Of a stretch of DNA of 20,664 nt, positions 7,969 to 16,390 are shown piece after piece. The translations under genes and the position numbers were made by a program. Each line of letters starts with the position of its first letter. Position 1 is the stretch's first letter. The stretch lies in NCBI GenBank assembly GCA_964492185.1, contig CAZBJH010000057.1, positions 1-20,664 on the forward strand, written 5' to 3'. The DNA comes from JAFGSZ01 sp964492185. Its GTDB lineage: Bacteria > Bacteroidota > Bacteroidia > Bacteroidales > UBA10428. Below the pieces are notes generated by a model. It had not been told where the DNA came from and searched no databases. It saw only the letters and a program-made list of their open reading frames with translations.

Positions 7969-10900
7969 TTACAGAACAATTTTTACTCCAAGATTAATAC
8001 GCCTTACCGTAGGATAGGTACCCTGTGAGCCCCATCCGCCAAGGTTTGACTCACGGTCGTCAGGCATTTTTGTCCATAGCAGCAGGTTATTGCCATTCAG
8101 GTATATTCGCAATGAACTGATGTTTAACTTACTCATCAGCGCTGCATCGAACGTGTAGGCCAGCTCGGCATTCTTCAGGCGCAGGTATGACGCGTCATAT
8201 GCATAATAGTTACCCGTCATGTTTGTTTGTGCAATAAAACGTGGTAAAAAGGATTCAGCATCCTGGACATCTTTTGACCAGAACGTACCTTGATCGAACA
8301 CAACATTTTTTTGCCTCGGGAAATTGCCAAAAGAGATATACCGGGTTACATTGCTGACACCATAGAATTGAAAAAACAAGCTAAATCCCTTGTATTCTAT
8401 CCCGAAACTGGTGTTATAAGTATTCTGTGGTCTTTCAGGAAAACCATTAGGTGTATTATCATAGTCATTAATAACCCCATCACCATTAAAATCAATAAAA
8501 TTGTAATCACCGGGTAATTTTAACGCGTCGTTTGAATTCCATTGGGTTGTTGCATAAACTTCATCCCAGGTATTTGCAAAATCAGAAATCATGATTGACC
8601 TGTATTGTCCGATCTGGTATCCCTGATTTTTCATATAATCAGGATACAAGTCCGGGTCATCTGCTTCAAGAATATTATCTTTCGAGTGGGTCATTGCAAA
8701 ATTCAGCCATACCCTGAAACTATTGGCAAACCTCTTGTTCAGCTTGGTTTCAATCTCATAGCCTTTAACTTCTGTTTCTCCCAGATTTGCATGAGGTGGT
8801 TCGCCCCCTAAATATACAACCACGGCTCTATCGTCTCCTTTTACCAGTATATCGTAACGATAATCTTTAAACAGGTCAACACTGCCTTCTACCAACTTGT
8901 TGAAAAATGAATACTCAATACCCAGGTTTTTCTTTACTGCTGTTTCCCAATGTATATCAGGATTTGGGATGACCCCTTCGGTGTACCATGAATAGGGGCT
9001 CCTGTCAGCATATGTTCTTCCTAATAAAGACTGCCCTCCATAATTCCAGTCTTCCATATAGGTAAACCTATAATCGGAATAGTTTGGATGGTCACTTTGT
9101 ACAATCATATCGTTACCAACGCGTCCCAATGAACCACGGACTTTAAACAGGTCTAGCCAGGTCAGGTTATTCATAAAACTCTCGTTACTAATTGTCCAGC
9201 CCAGCGCGACAGACGGGAAAAAATCAAACCGGTAATCTCTTGAGAATTTTTCAGAACCGTTGTATGTCCCGTTTATCTCAACAAAATACTTCATGTCATA
9301 ATTATAAGTCGTCCTGAATACCCAGTCTTCCCGGTAGGTTGGAAACTGACTTCCTTTTGCAAATTGTTCACGGCTGAACAACCCCATAGCGGTAATTTCA
9401 TTTTTACCAATGTTTGTGCTGTAATCAGCCTGAGTCTGGTAGAATATTTTCCTGTATGTTTGCCCGGTAAGCATAGAGTAGCTATCATACGACCATGGCC
9501 CAATAATATAATCGTACCTGTTGCGCCCGGTTTCATTTAACAGAATCTCTTCACCTTCAGGTGATATCCATTTAGCGTATGTACCCCCGTTATCCCTTAC
9601 GCCGCCTTCAGAAACAAACTTATTGTCAAGTGAAAATATTCCCTTCAGTTTCAGGCCTTTCAGCAACATCCCCAGATCCTGGGTAAGCGTAAAGTCTGTG
9701 TTAACAGTGGTAGTGTTCTCTTTTTTGATGCCTGAATTTGAAAAATTGGAAACTGAATTTGCCACTCCAACCGGGTCATTCGGATAAAAACCCCAGGCCC
9801 CGTCACTGTATTGAATGGGAAATGCATCGGGAGGGTTACCATAAACACCCTGCCACATGGTATATTCGAAGCCCGACCACGTGCTTTGTCTCTGGCCGTA
9901 CGAGCCATAAAGGTTTGCTGCAAATGTGGTTGATTTGGTAACCACAAAATCCAGGTTGCTTCTGATGTTTAACCTGTCGTAGTCGTACCCGGGGGTATAA
10001 CCTTTTCCATTGTCCCTGACGTTCATAATATCACCCTCGTTCAGATAATCTACTGAAGTAAAATACTTTACAAATTCAGAACCACCGGCAATGCTTATGT
10101 TGGTATTATTTGACATTGCATAGTCCTTGAAAGATTCTTCCTGCCAGTCAACGTTCGGGTACCGTTCAGCTTCTTCGATGCTTGAAGGATTACGGTATTT
10201 GTCCAGTTCTGCTATGGGAGTAAAGCTGGCCCATCCATTTGGAGCTACACCTAATTCCCTTTCTATTGCCTGGTTTCTTATCCTGATGGCATCATAGGCA
10301 TCGTATTTATTAGGAATTTTCGAGGGAATTTTCATGGTAGCGCTAGAAGATACGGTAATATTTGCCTTTCCTGTACGCCCCCTCTTTGTGGTAATCAATA
10401 TTACCCCATTGGCGCCTTTAACCCCGAAAACAGCGGTAGCAGAAGCATCTTTCAGTACCGAAATGCTTTCAACCGAATTAATATCAAGGCCGCTCATCGA
10501 GCGTTCTATACCGTCAATTAATACAAGGGGCTGGCTGTGGTTCCATGTTCCCATTCCCCTGATGTAAATCAGCGGGTCTTCTTCGCCAGGTTTACCGGTA
10601 CCCTGCAGGGTAACCAAACCCGGAATATTACCGGTAAGCGCTGCGCCCAGTGAGTTGATACCGCCGGTACGTTCAAGCACTTCGGCTTTGGTCTGCGATA
10701 TGGCACCGACTACACTCTCCTTTTTTTGTTTACCGTAACCAACAACAACAACATCTCCTATTTGAACCAGGTCGGGAGCCAATACCACTTTGACGTAGTC
10801 TTCACCAGTCACATCCTTTTCTTCGGGCAATAATCCGATAAATGAAATACGAAGTACCTGGTTACCTGCATTTGGAATTTCAATTACAAATTCTCCGTTT

Positions 10901-11130
10901 ATATCGGTAATAGTGCCAACGGTAGTACCTTTCAAAATGACTGTTGCACCAATAATCGGGTCTTCATTTTCATCCACTACCAATCCCTTTACTGTCCGGT
11001 TTTCCTGTGCAAAAATTGATGCACCGAGAAATAATAATATGGAAAACAATAAAAACCTCATTATTTTTTCCCTCCTCAAATCTGAAGAAGGAAAAAAGAA
11101 ACGAAATTGTCTTTCGATCGTTTTTTTCAT
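7969..11130 (-). CDS. SusC/RagA-like TonB-dependent transporter, full form (SusC-1)
   Basis: This 1053-residue TonB-dependent oligosaccharide importer is the first intact gene of the transport operon. In order it has a signal peptide preceded by a basic 23-residue extension (hydrophobic core about 25-40, ending IFA, then QEN), a carboxypeptidase-regulatory-like beta-sandwich domain at about 46-118 (TVKGLVVDENEDPIIGATV), a TonB box DVVVVGYG at 126-133, a plug domain to about 255 (PLVLIDGIERS, ISVLKDASATAVFGVKGANG), and a barrel ending RRINLGVKIVL. Extended N-termini like this are common in Bacteroidales SusC proteins, so the first ATG is kept, but Met24 is a real alternative start. Transcription probably begins upstream of the GH43 relic, giving a leader of more than 400 nt. 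Confidence 0.94.
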   Translation of the reverse strand: MKKTIERQFRFFFPSSDLRREKIMRFLLFSILLFLGASIFAQENRTVKGLVVDENEDPIIGATVILKGTTVGTITDINGEFVIEIPNAGNQVLRISFIGLLPEEKDVTGEDYVKVVLAPDLVQIGDVVVVGYGKQKKESVVGAISQTKAEVLERTGGINSLGAALTGNIPGLVTLQGTGKPGEEDPLIYIRGMGTWNHSQPLVLIDGIERSMSGLDINSVESISVLKDASATAVFGVKGANGVILITTKRGRTGKANITVSSSATMKIPSKIPNKYDAYDAIRIRNQAIERELGVAPNGWASFTPIAELDKYRNPSSIEEAERYPNVDWQEESFKDYAMSNNTNISIAGGSEFVKYFTSVDYLNEGDIMNVRDNGKGYTPGYDYDRLNIRSNLDFVVTKSTTFAANLYGSYGQRQSTWSGFEYTMWQGVYGNPPDAFPIQYSDGAWGFYPNDPVGVANSVSNFSNSGIKKENTTTVNTDFTLTQDLGMLLKGLKLKGIFSLDNKFVSEGGVRDNGGTYAKWISPEGEEILLNETGRNRYDYIIGPWSYDSYSMLTGQTYRKIFYQTQADYSTNIGKNEITAMGLFSREQFAKGSQFPTYREDWVFRTTYNYDMKYFVEINGTYNGSEKFSRDYRFDFFPSVALGWTISNESFMNNLTWLDLFKVRGSLGRVGNDMIVQSDHPNYSDYRFTYMEDWNYGGQSLLGRTYADRSPYSWYTEGVIPNPDIHWETAVKKNLGIEYSFFNKLVEGSVDLFKDYRYDILVKGDDRAVVVYLGGEPPHANLGETEVKGYEIETKLNKRFANSFRVWLNFAMTHSKDNILEADDPDLYPDYMKNQGYQIGQYRSIMISDFANTWDEVYATTQWNSNDALKLPGDYNFIDFNGDGVINDYDNTPNGFPERPQNTYNTSFGIEYKGFSLFFQFYGVSNVTRYISFGNFPRQKNVVFDQGTFWSKDVQDAESFLPRFIAQTNMTGNYYAYDASYLRLKNAELAYTFDAALMSKLNISSLRIYLNGNNLLLWTKMPDDRESNLGGWGSQGTYPTVRRINLGVKIVL
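11059..11076 (-). promoter_or_regulatory. Shine-Dalgarno-like site before alternative SusC-1 start (Met24)
   Basis: On the minus strand AGGAGG (11076-11071) lies 9 bases before an in-frame ATG (11061-11059) that would start SusC-1 at MRFLLFSILLF, directly at a compact signal peptide. The upstream ATG at 11130 has only an A-rich leader. Bacteroidota rarely depend on Shine-Dalgarno pairing, so this may be coincidence; it leaves the start undecided. Confidence 0.35.
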
Positions 11131-11199
11131 TTTACATTTTATTAATAGTTAATAATTAGATTAATACTGTTAAGTTAAGTTTCTGATTATGAAATATAT

Positions 11200-11586
11200 T
11201 TATATTAATTCATTTGAGCAAAAAAAATCACAAAAAACTACCCGCCAGTCACCCTCCCTGGCCTGTATCAGATCGGCATGGCCGGCACAGGTAATTGGAT
11301 TTGGGCGTTTAGGGTCAAGGTGTCTCCAAGTAAGAATCGGGTTGTTTTCCCGGGGTTTAAAATCACCCGTTGGTGAGCCGCCTTTTAGAATAACCTCTGA
11401 ATAGTTTGGCGCGGTTACTCCTTCAACAACCATCAGGAAGTATTGCCCGTTTATTTTTAACGTGGTATTTTGAGCCAGAGAAGTAGGATTATTTGCAGAT
11501 ATTAAACTTAAACCGGATAATATAACTGGTAATGTATTATGAAATAATTTGTATAATATCATAATTGTATTTATAGATATTAACAT
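11200..11586 (-). pseudogene. Decayed GH43 glycosidase fragment
   Basis: The 128-codon reading frame contains a recognisable internal piece of a GH43 enzyme. From about residue 40, LKINGQYFLMVVEG corresponds to the strand after the general-acid loop, SPTGDFKPRENNPILTWRHL to the following loop, and AGHADLIQAREGDWRVVF to the conserved histidine strand (AGHADLVQT...WW in intact enzymes). The catalytic base, the pKa-modulating Asp and the general-acid Glu are all absent. Similarity stops near VVF at about 11225, and the frame then ends in CDFFCSNELI. The first 35-40 codons look unrelated and probably just read through non-coding DNA. The fragment is not a piece of the intact GH43 at 17274, whose matching segment differs strongly. 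It lies between the predicted operon promoter and susC-1 and so would be transcribed as leader. Confidence 0.75.
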
Positions 11587-11593
11587 GTGGTTT

Positions 11594-11601
11594 CAAATAT
11601 A
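11594..11601 (-). promoter_or_regulatory. Candidate -7 box TATATTTG for the susC/susD operon
   Basis: The octamer matches the Bacteroidota primary sigma factor -7 consensus TAnnTTTG exactly. A TTTG lies 14 bases upstream, closer than the usual -33 spacing, so the -33 element is weak, as is common for activator-dependent promoters. The box sits 32 bp downstream of the paired TGTTAC element at 11634-11660. Transcription would start near 11587 and read through the GH43 relic into susC-1. Confidence 0.55.
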
Positions 11602-11633
11602 TTTACATTGAAGCCCAAACTGCTTGTAAGTGG

Positions 11634-11660
11634 GTAACAATAAATGGTACAAGGGTAACA
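11634..11660 (-). promoter_or_regulatory. Probable HTCS operator copy A (paired TGTTAC half-sites, 21-bp pitch)
   Basis: Read on the minus strand (11660 to 11634), TGTTAC is followed by 15 bases and a second TGTTAC, so the half-sites repeat directly every 21 bp, two helical turns. The spacer contains TACCAT at spacer positions 6-11 followed by TTAT. The same arrangement recurs at 16121-16147 upstream of the enzyme operon. The flanking CC after each half-site makes a 9-base direct repeat (TTGTTACCC) in this copy. AraC-family DNA-binding domains such as that of the HTCS commonly bind direct repeats with this pitch. That this HTCS is the binder is inference. Confidence 0.6.
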
Positions 11661-11686
11661 AAAGCGACTATATATTGTTATTGATA

Positions 11687-11707
11687 GATTATTAAAATTT
11701 AATAATC
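11687..11707. repeat. AT-rich palindrome between HTCS gene and operator
   Basis: Arms GATTATTAAA and TTTAATAATC flank one central base, giving a perfect 10-bp inverted repeat. It lies 65 bp after the HTCS stop and 27 bp upstream of operator copy A. With no loop and no GC in the stem it is a poor RNA terminator; a DNA-bending or protein-binding site is possible. Its role is unknown. Confidence 0.35.
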
Positions 11708-11771
11708 CAAAACAGGTTCTGAAATTATGTTAGAAAAGTATTATTAATGAAGGATGTTTGTATCAATATTA

Positions 11772-14700
11772 TTACCTGCGGTTTGCTTTAACAAAACTGC
11801 TGGGTGACTGGTTAAATTCACTGTTAAAGCACTTTGTAAAGTTCGATGGTTCATTATATCCGACTGCCATGGCAACTTCGGCAATTTGCATGTCTGTGGT
11901 CAATAAAAGTTTGGCCGCCATTTGCATCCGTCTTTTGCGTATATACTTATACACTGTTTGGTTTGTTAAGGCTGACACCTTTCTATAGAGCTGCATTTTG
12001 CTCACTGCCATTTCAGATGCCAGCGAATTCGGGGTGAAATCGGGATTATCTATATTATTTTCTATATTTGTATTCAGTTTTTCAATAAACTGCGCGTCAA
12101 GTTTATTGGTAACAGCTTCTTTATAATCAAAATCAATTCCTTTGCTGAATAGTTTTCTTAAATTACGCCGCTGTTCGATCAGGTTATTGATCCTGATCCT
12201 TAATGTTGACATGTTAAATGGTTTGGTAATGTAATCGTCAGCGCCAATGTCGTAAATATTTTGTATTAATTCTTCAGAATGTCTTACCGTTAGTAAAATC
12301 ACCGGTATATGACTTGTACTTTCACAATTTTTAATTCTTTTGCACATTTCAATGCCATCCATTTTATCCATCATTACATCAGAAACAACCAGATCCGGGA
12401 TTTTTTCAATAGCCTGCTTTAAACCTTCATGTCCGTTTTTGGACTCTATTACCCGGTATGAAGAATTTAACTCTCTGAGTAAGAATTTTCTCAGATCAGA
12501 ATTGTCCTCTACCACCAAAATCATGGGTTTTGAAGCAGAGAATTTGACCCCGGCCGTGTTACTCTCTTCTATGATTATTTCGGGCTCCTCTTGCCTCTCA
12601 ATTTCAGGCTCGCCAACCGGTTCTGCATCATAAACCGGGAGGTATATTGTAAACACAGAACCCCGGTCAACTTTGCTTTCCACAAAGATAAAACCTTTAT
12701 GGATTTCAATCAGTTCTTTAGTGAGTGAAAGCCCTACGCCTGAGTCGGCGCTTCCTATCGGCTTATTTTTATCAACCCGTTGGAAAAGTTCAAAAATTTT
12801 AGAAATCGAATTTTCCGGGATCCCGAACCCTGAATCTGTCAATTTAATTTCCATATATTTATCAGCTGTCTTTTTTACAGGAAGCACTGAAGCATCTTTA
12901 ACATCTAGCTTTAAGTTTATGGTACTGAAGTCAGGTGTATATTTAAATGCATTTGATATCAGGTTAACCATGATTTTATCCAGTTTGTCGAAATCGAAAA
13001 AAGTGTATAATTTCGAACAGGAGGCCTGAAATGTGAAATAAATATTTCTTTTTTCAGCATAATTTTCAAAGTTTGAGAAAATTTTCCTGATGAAATCAAT
13101 TATATCACCTTCTCTCCAGTCTACCTTCAGAAAACCTTTTTCTATTTCTCGCAAATCGAGTAACTGGTCAATTAAACGCTTTAAATATTGTACGTTCCTA
13201 AGCATGACTTCAAAATAAGATTGCATCCTGCTCTTTTCAATATCTTCCTTTATCATGGTTTCGAGAGGCGCTGAAATGAGAGTGAGAGGAGTGCACAGTT
13301 CATGACTGATATTAGTGTAAAAATGCAATCTCATTAAATCCATTTCATGAACCCGTTTTGCATTCATACGTTCAATGGCCAGCGCATGCTTTTTCTTTTC
13401 AGCGTTAAGGAAGTATGTGTATATTTTGAATATAATAAAAACAAACAACATAATATATGTAATGTAGGCCAGCGTTGTTTTCCAGAATGGGGGTTTTATC
13501 ACTATAGGGATGGATATTTCTTTTTGATTATTAATATGACCGGAACTGTATGCCTTAACCCTGAACGTGTAATGGCCATGTTTTAAACTTGTATAGGTAA
13601 TTTTTCTTTCCTTTTTCAGCCTGTTCCAGTTGGTTTCAAGACCTTCCAGCATGCACATATATTGAATATCGTCATGCTGCATGTAATTTAACGCGGCAAA
13701 AGCCAGGGTAATATAATTCTGATTGTGTTTTAAAGTAATGTCACTTATGTTACTGATATGCATTTCTAACGGAGAATCTTTACCGCCAATTAATACCGGT
13801 TTGTTAAATAGCCTGAAATCGGTAAATACCAGGTGAGGAATGAACGTGGATTCTTTAATGGTATATGGATTAAAATATGTTATTCCTTTATCACTTCCGA
13901 AATACAACATGTCTTCTGCCATGCAATTAGATGCGAAAAAAAAATCATTTGAAATTAAACCGCCTTTGGCTTTGTAAACACTAAATGAAAAGGTAGAAGG
14001 ATCAAACCTGTACAAACCATTATTTGTGCCCAACCAAAGAATACCCAGGGAATCTTCTGAAATTGAATTTATTATGTCATCGTGAAAACCATTACCTGAA
14101 TTATATTGTGTAAATATGCCTGATCCGGCATCAAGAATACAGATACCTCCATCCTGTGTTGAAAACCAGATATCTCCCTTTCTGCTTTGTACGATTACCA
14201 GTATCTTTTTATTTGTCAGCAATTCACCTTGTTCATTTTTAAAATCGTTTTTAAACCTGTACCCGTTGCCTGTTCTGATAATTTTATTCAATCCAGCCTG
14301 AGTTCCTACCCAGATGTTCCCTTCTTTGTCTTCAAGCAGGCTCATGATGGTATTGTTGCTTATGGAACCTAAATCAGACGGACTGTTAAAGAAGTTTTTA
14401 ATGATTACTTTTGACTGATCTGTTTTGATCAACTCTGATGATTCAATCAAGCCCAATCCATACCATGTTCCTACCCAGATGTTGTTGTTCTTGTCTTCCA
14501 AAAGACACATAATATAATCATTTTCAAATGAATTATCAGGAAAAGGTCGTGGGTATTTCCTGTAATTAACAACATTGCCCCGAACAGGGTAGGTGCCATG
14601 ATCTGGTGTAAATCTTATAACCCCTTCTCCTTCTGTTCCTATCCATAGGTTGTATTTATGATCATAAATAAGGGCCTGGATATTTTTACCAATATTCACA

Positions 14701-15890
14701 CCTTGATTAGTTAATGCCACATCAGTGAGAGCACCACTTTCAACGTTAAATTTTTTCAAACCTTCCCCTATGGTTCCAATCCAGATAAAATCTTTTTCAG
14801 AGGCAAGTAATGACCTTGTGCCCAGCAATAATTCGGAATTTTGTTTTGACCTTATTATCTTGGATTTAAAAATATCAGGCTTAATCTTTATCATTGAAAT
14901 GCCTTCTTCTGTGCATAGCCATATAGCACCGTCTTTTGATTCGTATATTTTGTAAATCACATTTGAATTTAAATCTGAATAAATATTGCTCTTGTTCGAG
15001 ATAAAAATTGTTTCGGAATCTTCTTTTACTGATTCCAGCAAGATCAAACCCACATTCGAGATGCTTACCCACAGATTGGAATGACTGTCTTTAAATACAT
15101 ACCTGACCTGTTTATATCTGTTATGTTCATTAAATTCAACATTTTCGAAGGAATTATCATGCGTATTCAAAATATCCAAACCTGTTTCAAAACAACTTTT
15201 AAGAATTTTATTGTTATCAAGGAAAATAAATGAAGAATTGGCTTTTAGCGCTACTATTCTTTCAATTGTATTATCTGAGGGTTTGTAAAAAGCCAGATCT
15301 GTCATGCTGAGAAACCATACTTTTCCATCATCCGCTTCCTTTATTTCCACCATTTCGCTTGAAAGCAGATTGGTATTACTACGGTCAAACCGCTTTAACA
15401 ATTTAAAACTGTTCTTATTATTCCCATTTTTTTTTACCTGAAAAATACCATTATTCGTTCCTATCCAAATGATATCATTTCGATCTTTATACAGGGTATT
15501 CACCGATAAGCTCTCAAAGTCGGCAGGTAAATCCAGAGATAATGAATCATAACGCTCGGTTTTTAAATTAAAAAGCAGCAAGCCCTTGTTATATGTTCCG
15601 ATAAGCAACATTCCCGGTTCATATTCAATAATTGACCGTATGTCAGATTCAGGGAATCCAACGAAATTTTTAATTTTTAAGCTGTACTTTGTAAAATCAT
15701 TCAGATCGAATTTATACAACCCGTTTGCCATTCCGAACCACAGAAATCCGGCAGAATCCTGGTACATACAGTTAACCCGGTTTTTTGGCAATCCGTATTT
15801 TTCGTTAATATCCTCGATAACGATATTAAAGGCAGATATATGTTGAATTTGTAAAAGTAACAACAGGAATAACAATAAATGCCTTTTCAT
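11772..15890 (-). CDS. Hybrid two-component system sensor kinase/response regulator (HTCS)
   Basis: This 1372-residue inner-membrane one-protein signalling system is predicted to sense a glycan breakdown product in the periplasm and activate the locus. A signal peptide (1-20) is followed by about 14 Reg_prop beta-propeller repeats (patterns such as GFLWFGMANGLYKFD and GNIWVGTQAGLNKI), a Y_Y_Y domain (about 715-798) and a transmembrane helix near 803-827. The DHp domain follows with His863 in SHELCTPLTLI, then the ATPase domain (N-box Asn980 in NLISNAFKYTP; DSGFGIPE; SGVGLSLTKELIEIHKG). Next are a receiver domain (about 1123-1236; phosphoacceptor Asp1171 in VVSDVMMDKMDG; Lys in ITKPF) and a C-terminal AraC-type DNA-binding domain (about 1270-1372). 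The Arg usually following HEL/HEF in the H-box is Cys here. The TATATTTG box at 15927-15934 probably drives it separately from the enzyme operon. Confidence 0.95.
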   Translation of the reverse strand: MKRHLLLFLLLLLQIQHISAFNIVIEDINEKYGLPKNRVNCMYQDSAGFLWFGMANGLYKFDLNDFTKYSLKIKNFVGFPESDIRSIIEYEPGMLLIGTYNKGLLLFNLKTERYDSLSLDLPADFESLSVNTLYKDRNDIIWIGTNNGIFQVKKNGNNKNSFKLLKRFDRSNTNLLSSEMVEIKEADDGKVWFLSMTDLAFYKPSDNTIERIVALKANSSFIFLDNNKILKSCFETGLDILNTHDNSFENVEFNEHNRYKQVRYVFKDSHSNLWVSISNVGLILLESVKEDSETIFISNKSNIYSDLNSNVIYKIYESKDGAIWLCTEEGISMIKIKPDIFKSKIIRSKQNSELLLGTRSLLASEKDFIWIGTIGEGLKKFNVESGALTDVALTNQGVNIGKNIQALIYDHKYNLWIGTEGEGVIRFTPDHGTYPVRGNVVNYRKYPRPFPDNSFENDYIMCLLEDKNNNIWVGTWYGLGLIESSELIKTDQSKVIIKNFFNSPSDLGSISNNTIMSLLEDKEGNIWVGTQAGLNKIIRTGNGYRFKNDFKNEQGELLTNKKILVIVQSRKGDIWFSTQDGGICILDAGSGIFTQYNSGNGFHDDIINSISEDSLGILWLGTNNGLYRFDPSTFSFSVYKAKGGLISNDFFFASNCMAEDMLYFGSDKGITYFNPYTIKESTFIPHLVFTDFRLFNKPVLIGGKDSPLEMHISNISDITLKHNQNYITLAFAALNYMQHDDIQYMCMLEGLETNWNRLKKERKITYTSLKHGHYTFRVKAYSSGHINNQKEISIPIVIKPPFWKTTLAYITYIMLFVFIIFKIYTYFLNAEKKKHALAIERMNAKRVHEMDLMRLHFYTNISHELCTPLTLISAPLETMIKEDIEKSRMQSYFEVMLRNVQYLKRLIDQLLDLREIEKGFLKVDWREGDIIDFIRKIFSNFENYAEKRNIYFTFQASCSKLYTFFDFDKLDKIMVNLISNAFKYTPDFSTINLKLDVKDASVLPVKKTADKYMEIKLTDSGFGIPENSISKIFELFQRVDKNKPIGSADSGVGLSLTKELIEIHKGFIFVESKVDRGSVFTIYLPVYDAEPVGEPEIERQEEPEIIIEESNTAGVKFSASKPMILVVEDNSDLRKFLLRELNSSYRVIESKNGHEGLKQAIEKIPDLVVSDVMMDKMDGIEMCKRIKNCESTSHIPVILLTVRHSEELIQNIYDIGADDYITKPFNMSTLRIRINNLIEQRRNLRKLFSKGIDFDYKEAVTNKLDAQFIEKLNTNIENNIDNPDFTPNSLASEMAVSKMQLYRKVSALTNQTVYKYIRKRRMQMAAKLLLTTDMQIAEVAMAVGYNEPSNFTKCFNSEFNQSPSSFVKANRR

Positions 15891-15926
15891 AAATGCAATA
15901 CCTTAATACGTTCTTTTTTAAAGAAA

Positions 15927-15934
15927 CAAATATA
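15927..15934 (-). promoter_or_regulatory. Candidate -7 box TATATTTG for the HTCS gene
   Basis: Exact TAnnTTTG match on the minus strand, 36 bases before the HTCS start codon, a normal distance for a Bacteroidota promoter. No clear -33 TTTG lies upstream. No paired TGTTAC element is placed in front of it, which fits low constitutive expression of the sensor. Confidence 0.5.
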
Positions 15935-16120
15935 TTAAATAAATATATAAAAAATCCGGCTTAAATGGTAAACTATATTGCTAAACTTAAGGATATATTT
16001 ATCTGATCATTCAGTAATGCAGCAAGTAAACCCAACCTGCATTATTCATAATACAGGCTAAACAACAAACTCTTTAGCCAGATCGATATTTGTTGCAATA
16101 TTTTTCAATTTTAGTCCTGA

Positions 16121-16147
16121 TGTTACTTACCTACCATATTTTGTTAC
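16121..16147 (+). promoter_or_regulatory. Probable HTCS operator copy B (paired TGTTAC half-sites, 21-bp pitch)
   Basis: TGTTAC at 16121-16126 and again at 16142-16147 form a direct repeat with 21-bp pitch. The 15-base spacer carries TACCAT at spacer positions 6-11 followed by ATTT, aligned exactly with copy A (11660-11634). It points towards the GH43/GH51 operon and sits 31 bp upstream of TACTTTTG (16179-16186), nearly the same geometry as copy A. Recognition by the HTCS AraC-type domain is inferred. Confidence 0.6.
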
Positions 16148-16178
16148 AGCAATATATCCAAAAAAATCAGGGGCAGAT

Positions 16179-16186
16179 TACTTTTG
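16179..16186 (+). promoter_or_regulatory. Candidate -7 box TACTTTTG for the enzyme operon
   Basis: Exact TAnnTTTG match located 31 bp downstream of operator copy B, mirroring the 32 bp seen for the susC operon. A transcript from here would carry a leader of about 335 nt including the hairpin at 16253-16284. Other TAnnTTTG matches further downstream are alternatives. Confidence 0.45.
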
Positions 16187-16252
16187 GGTTTTCATATTAT
16201 ATAGCATTTGTAGATTTGGAGTTTTTCATGGTTTAAATTTGTAGTTAGACCG

Positions 16253-16284
16253 GTATAAGTGCCTTATTAACAAGGCACTTATAC
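16253..16284 (+). terminator. Perfect 13-bp hairpin followed by TTTT, in the enzyme-operon leader
   Basis: GTATAAGTGCCTT and its exact reverse complement AAGGCACTTATAC enclose a 6-base loop (ATTAAC), followed by TTTTAA. It resembles an intrinsic terminator on the plus strand, yet both flanking genes diverge from this spacer. It could be an attenuator in the leader transcript, a relic terminator of a lost gene, or a DNA-binding palindrome. The structure is certain; the function is not. Confidence 0.5.
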
Positions 16285-16390
16285 TTTTAATATGCCCCTG
16301 CTTCATGTTACAAATACTATTATTGCATAGCTTGTTGTCTATTATTTTCTAAAATTTCCCGATTTGTATCCCAATGTAAAGTAAATTTAG

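Noticed and set aside
11172..11182. AAGTTAAGTTT shared with 16471-16481 as a possible operator
   Set aside because: Both copies are in plus orientation although the target operons run in opposite directions, spacing to starts differs, and the motif is low-complexity. The TGTTAC pair explains the regulation better.
15961..15971. TACCAT on the minus strand near the HTCS promoter as a third operator
   Set aside because: The TGTTAC half-sites are missing at the expected positions, so it does not match the paired element.
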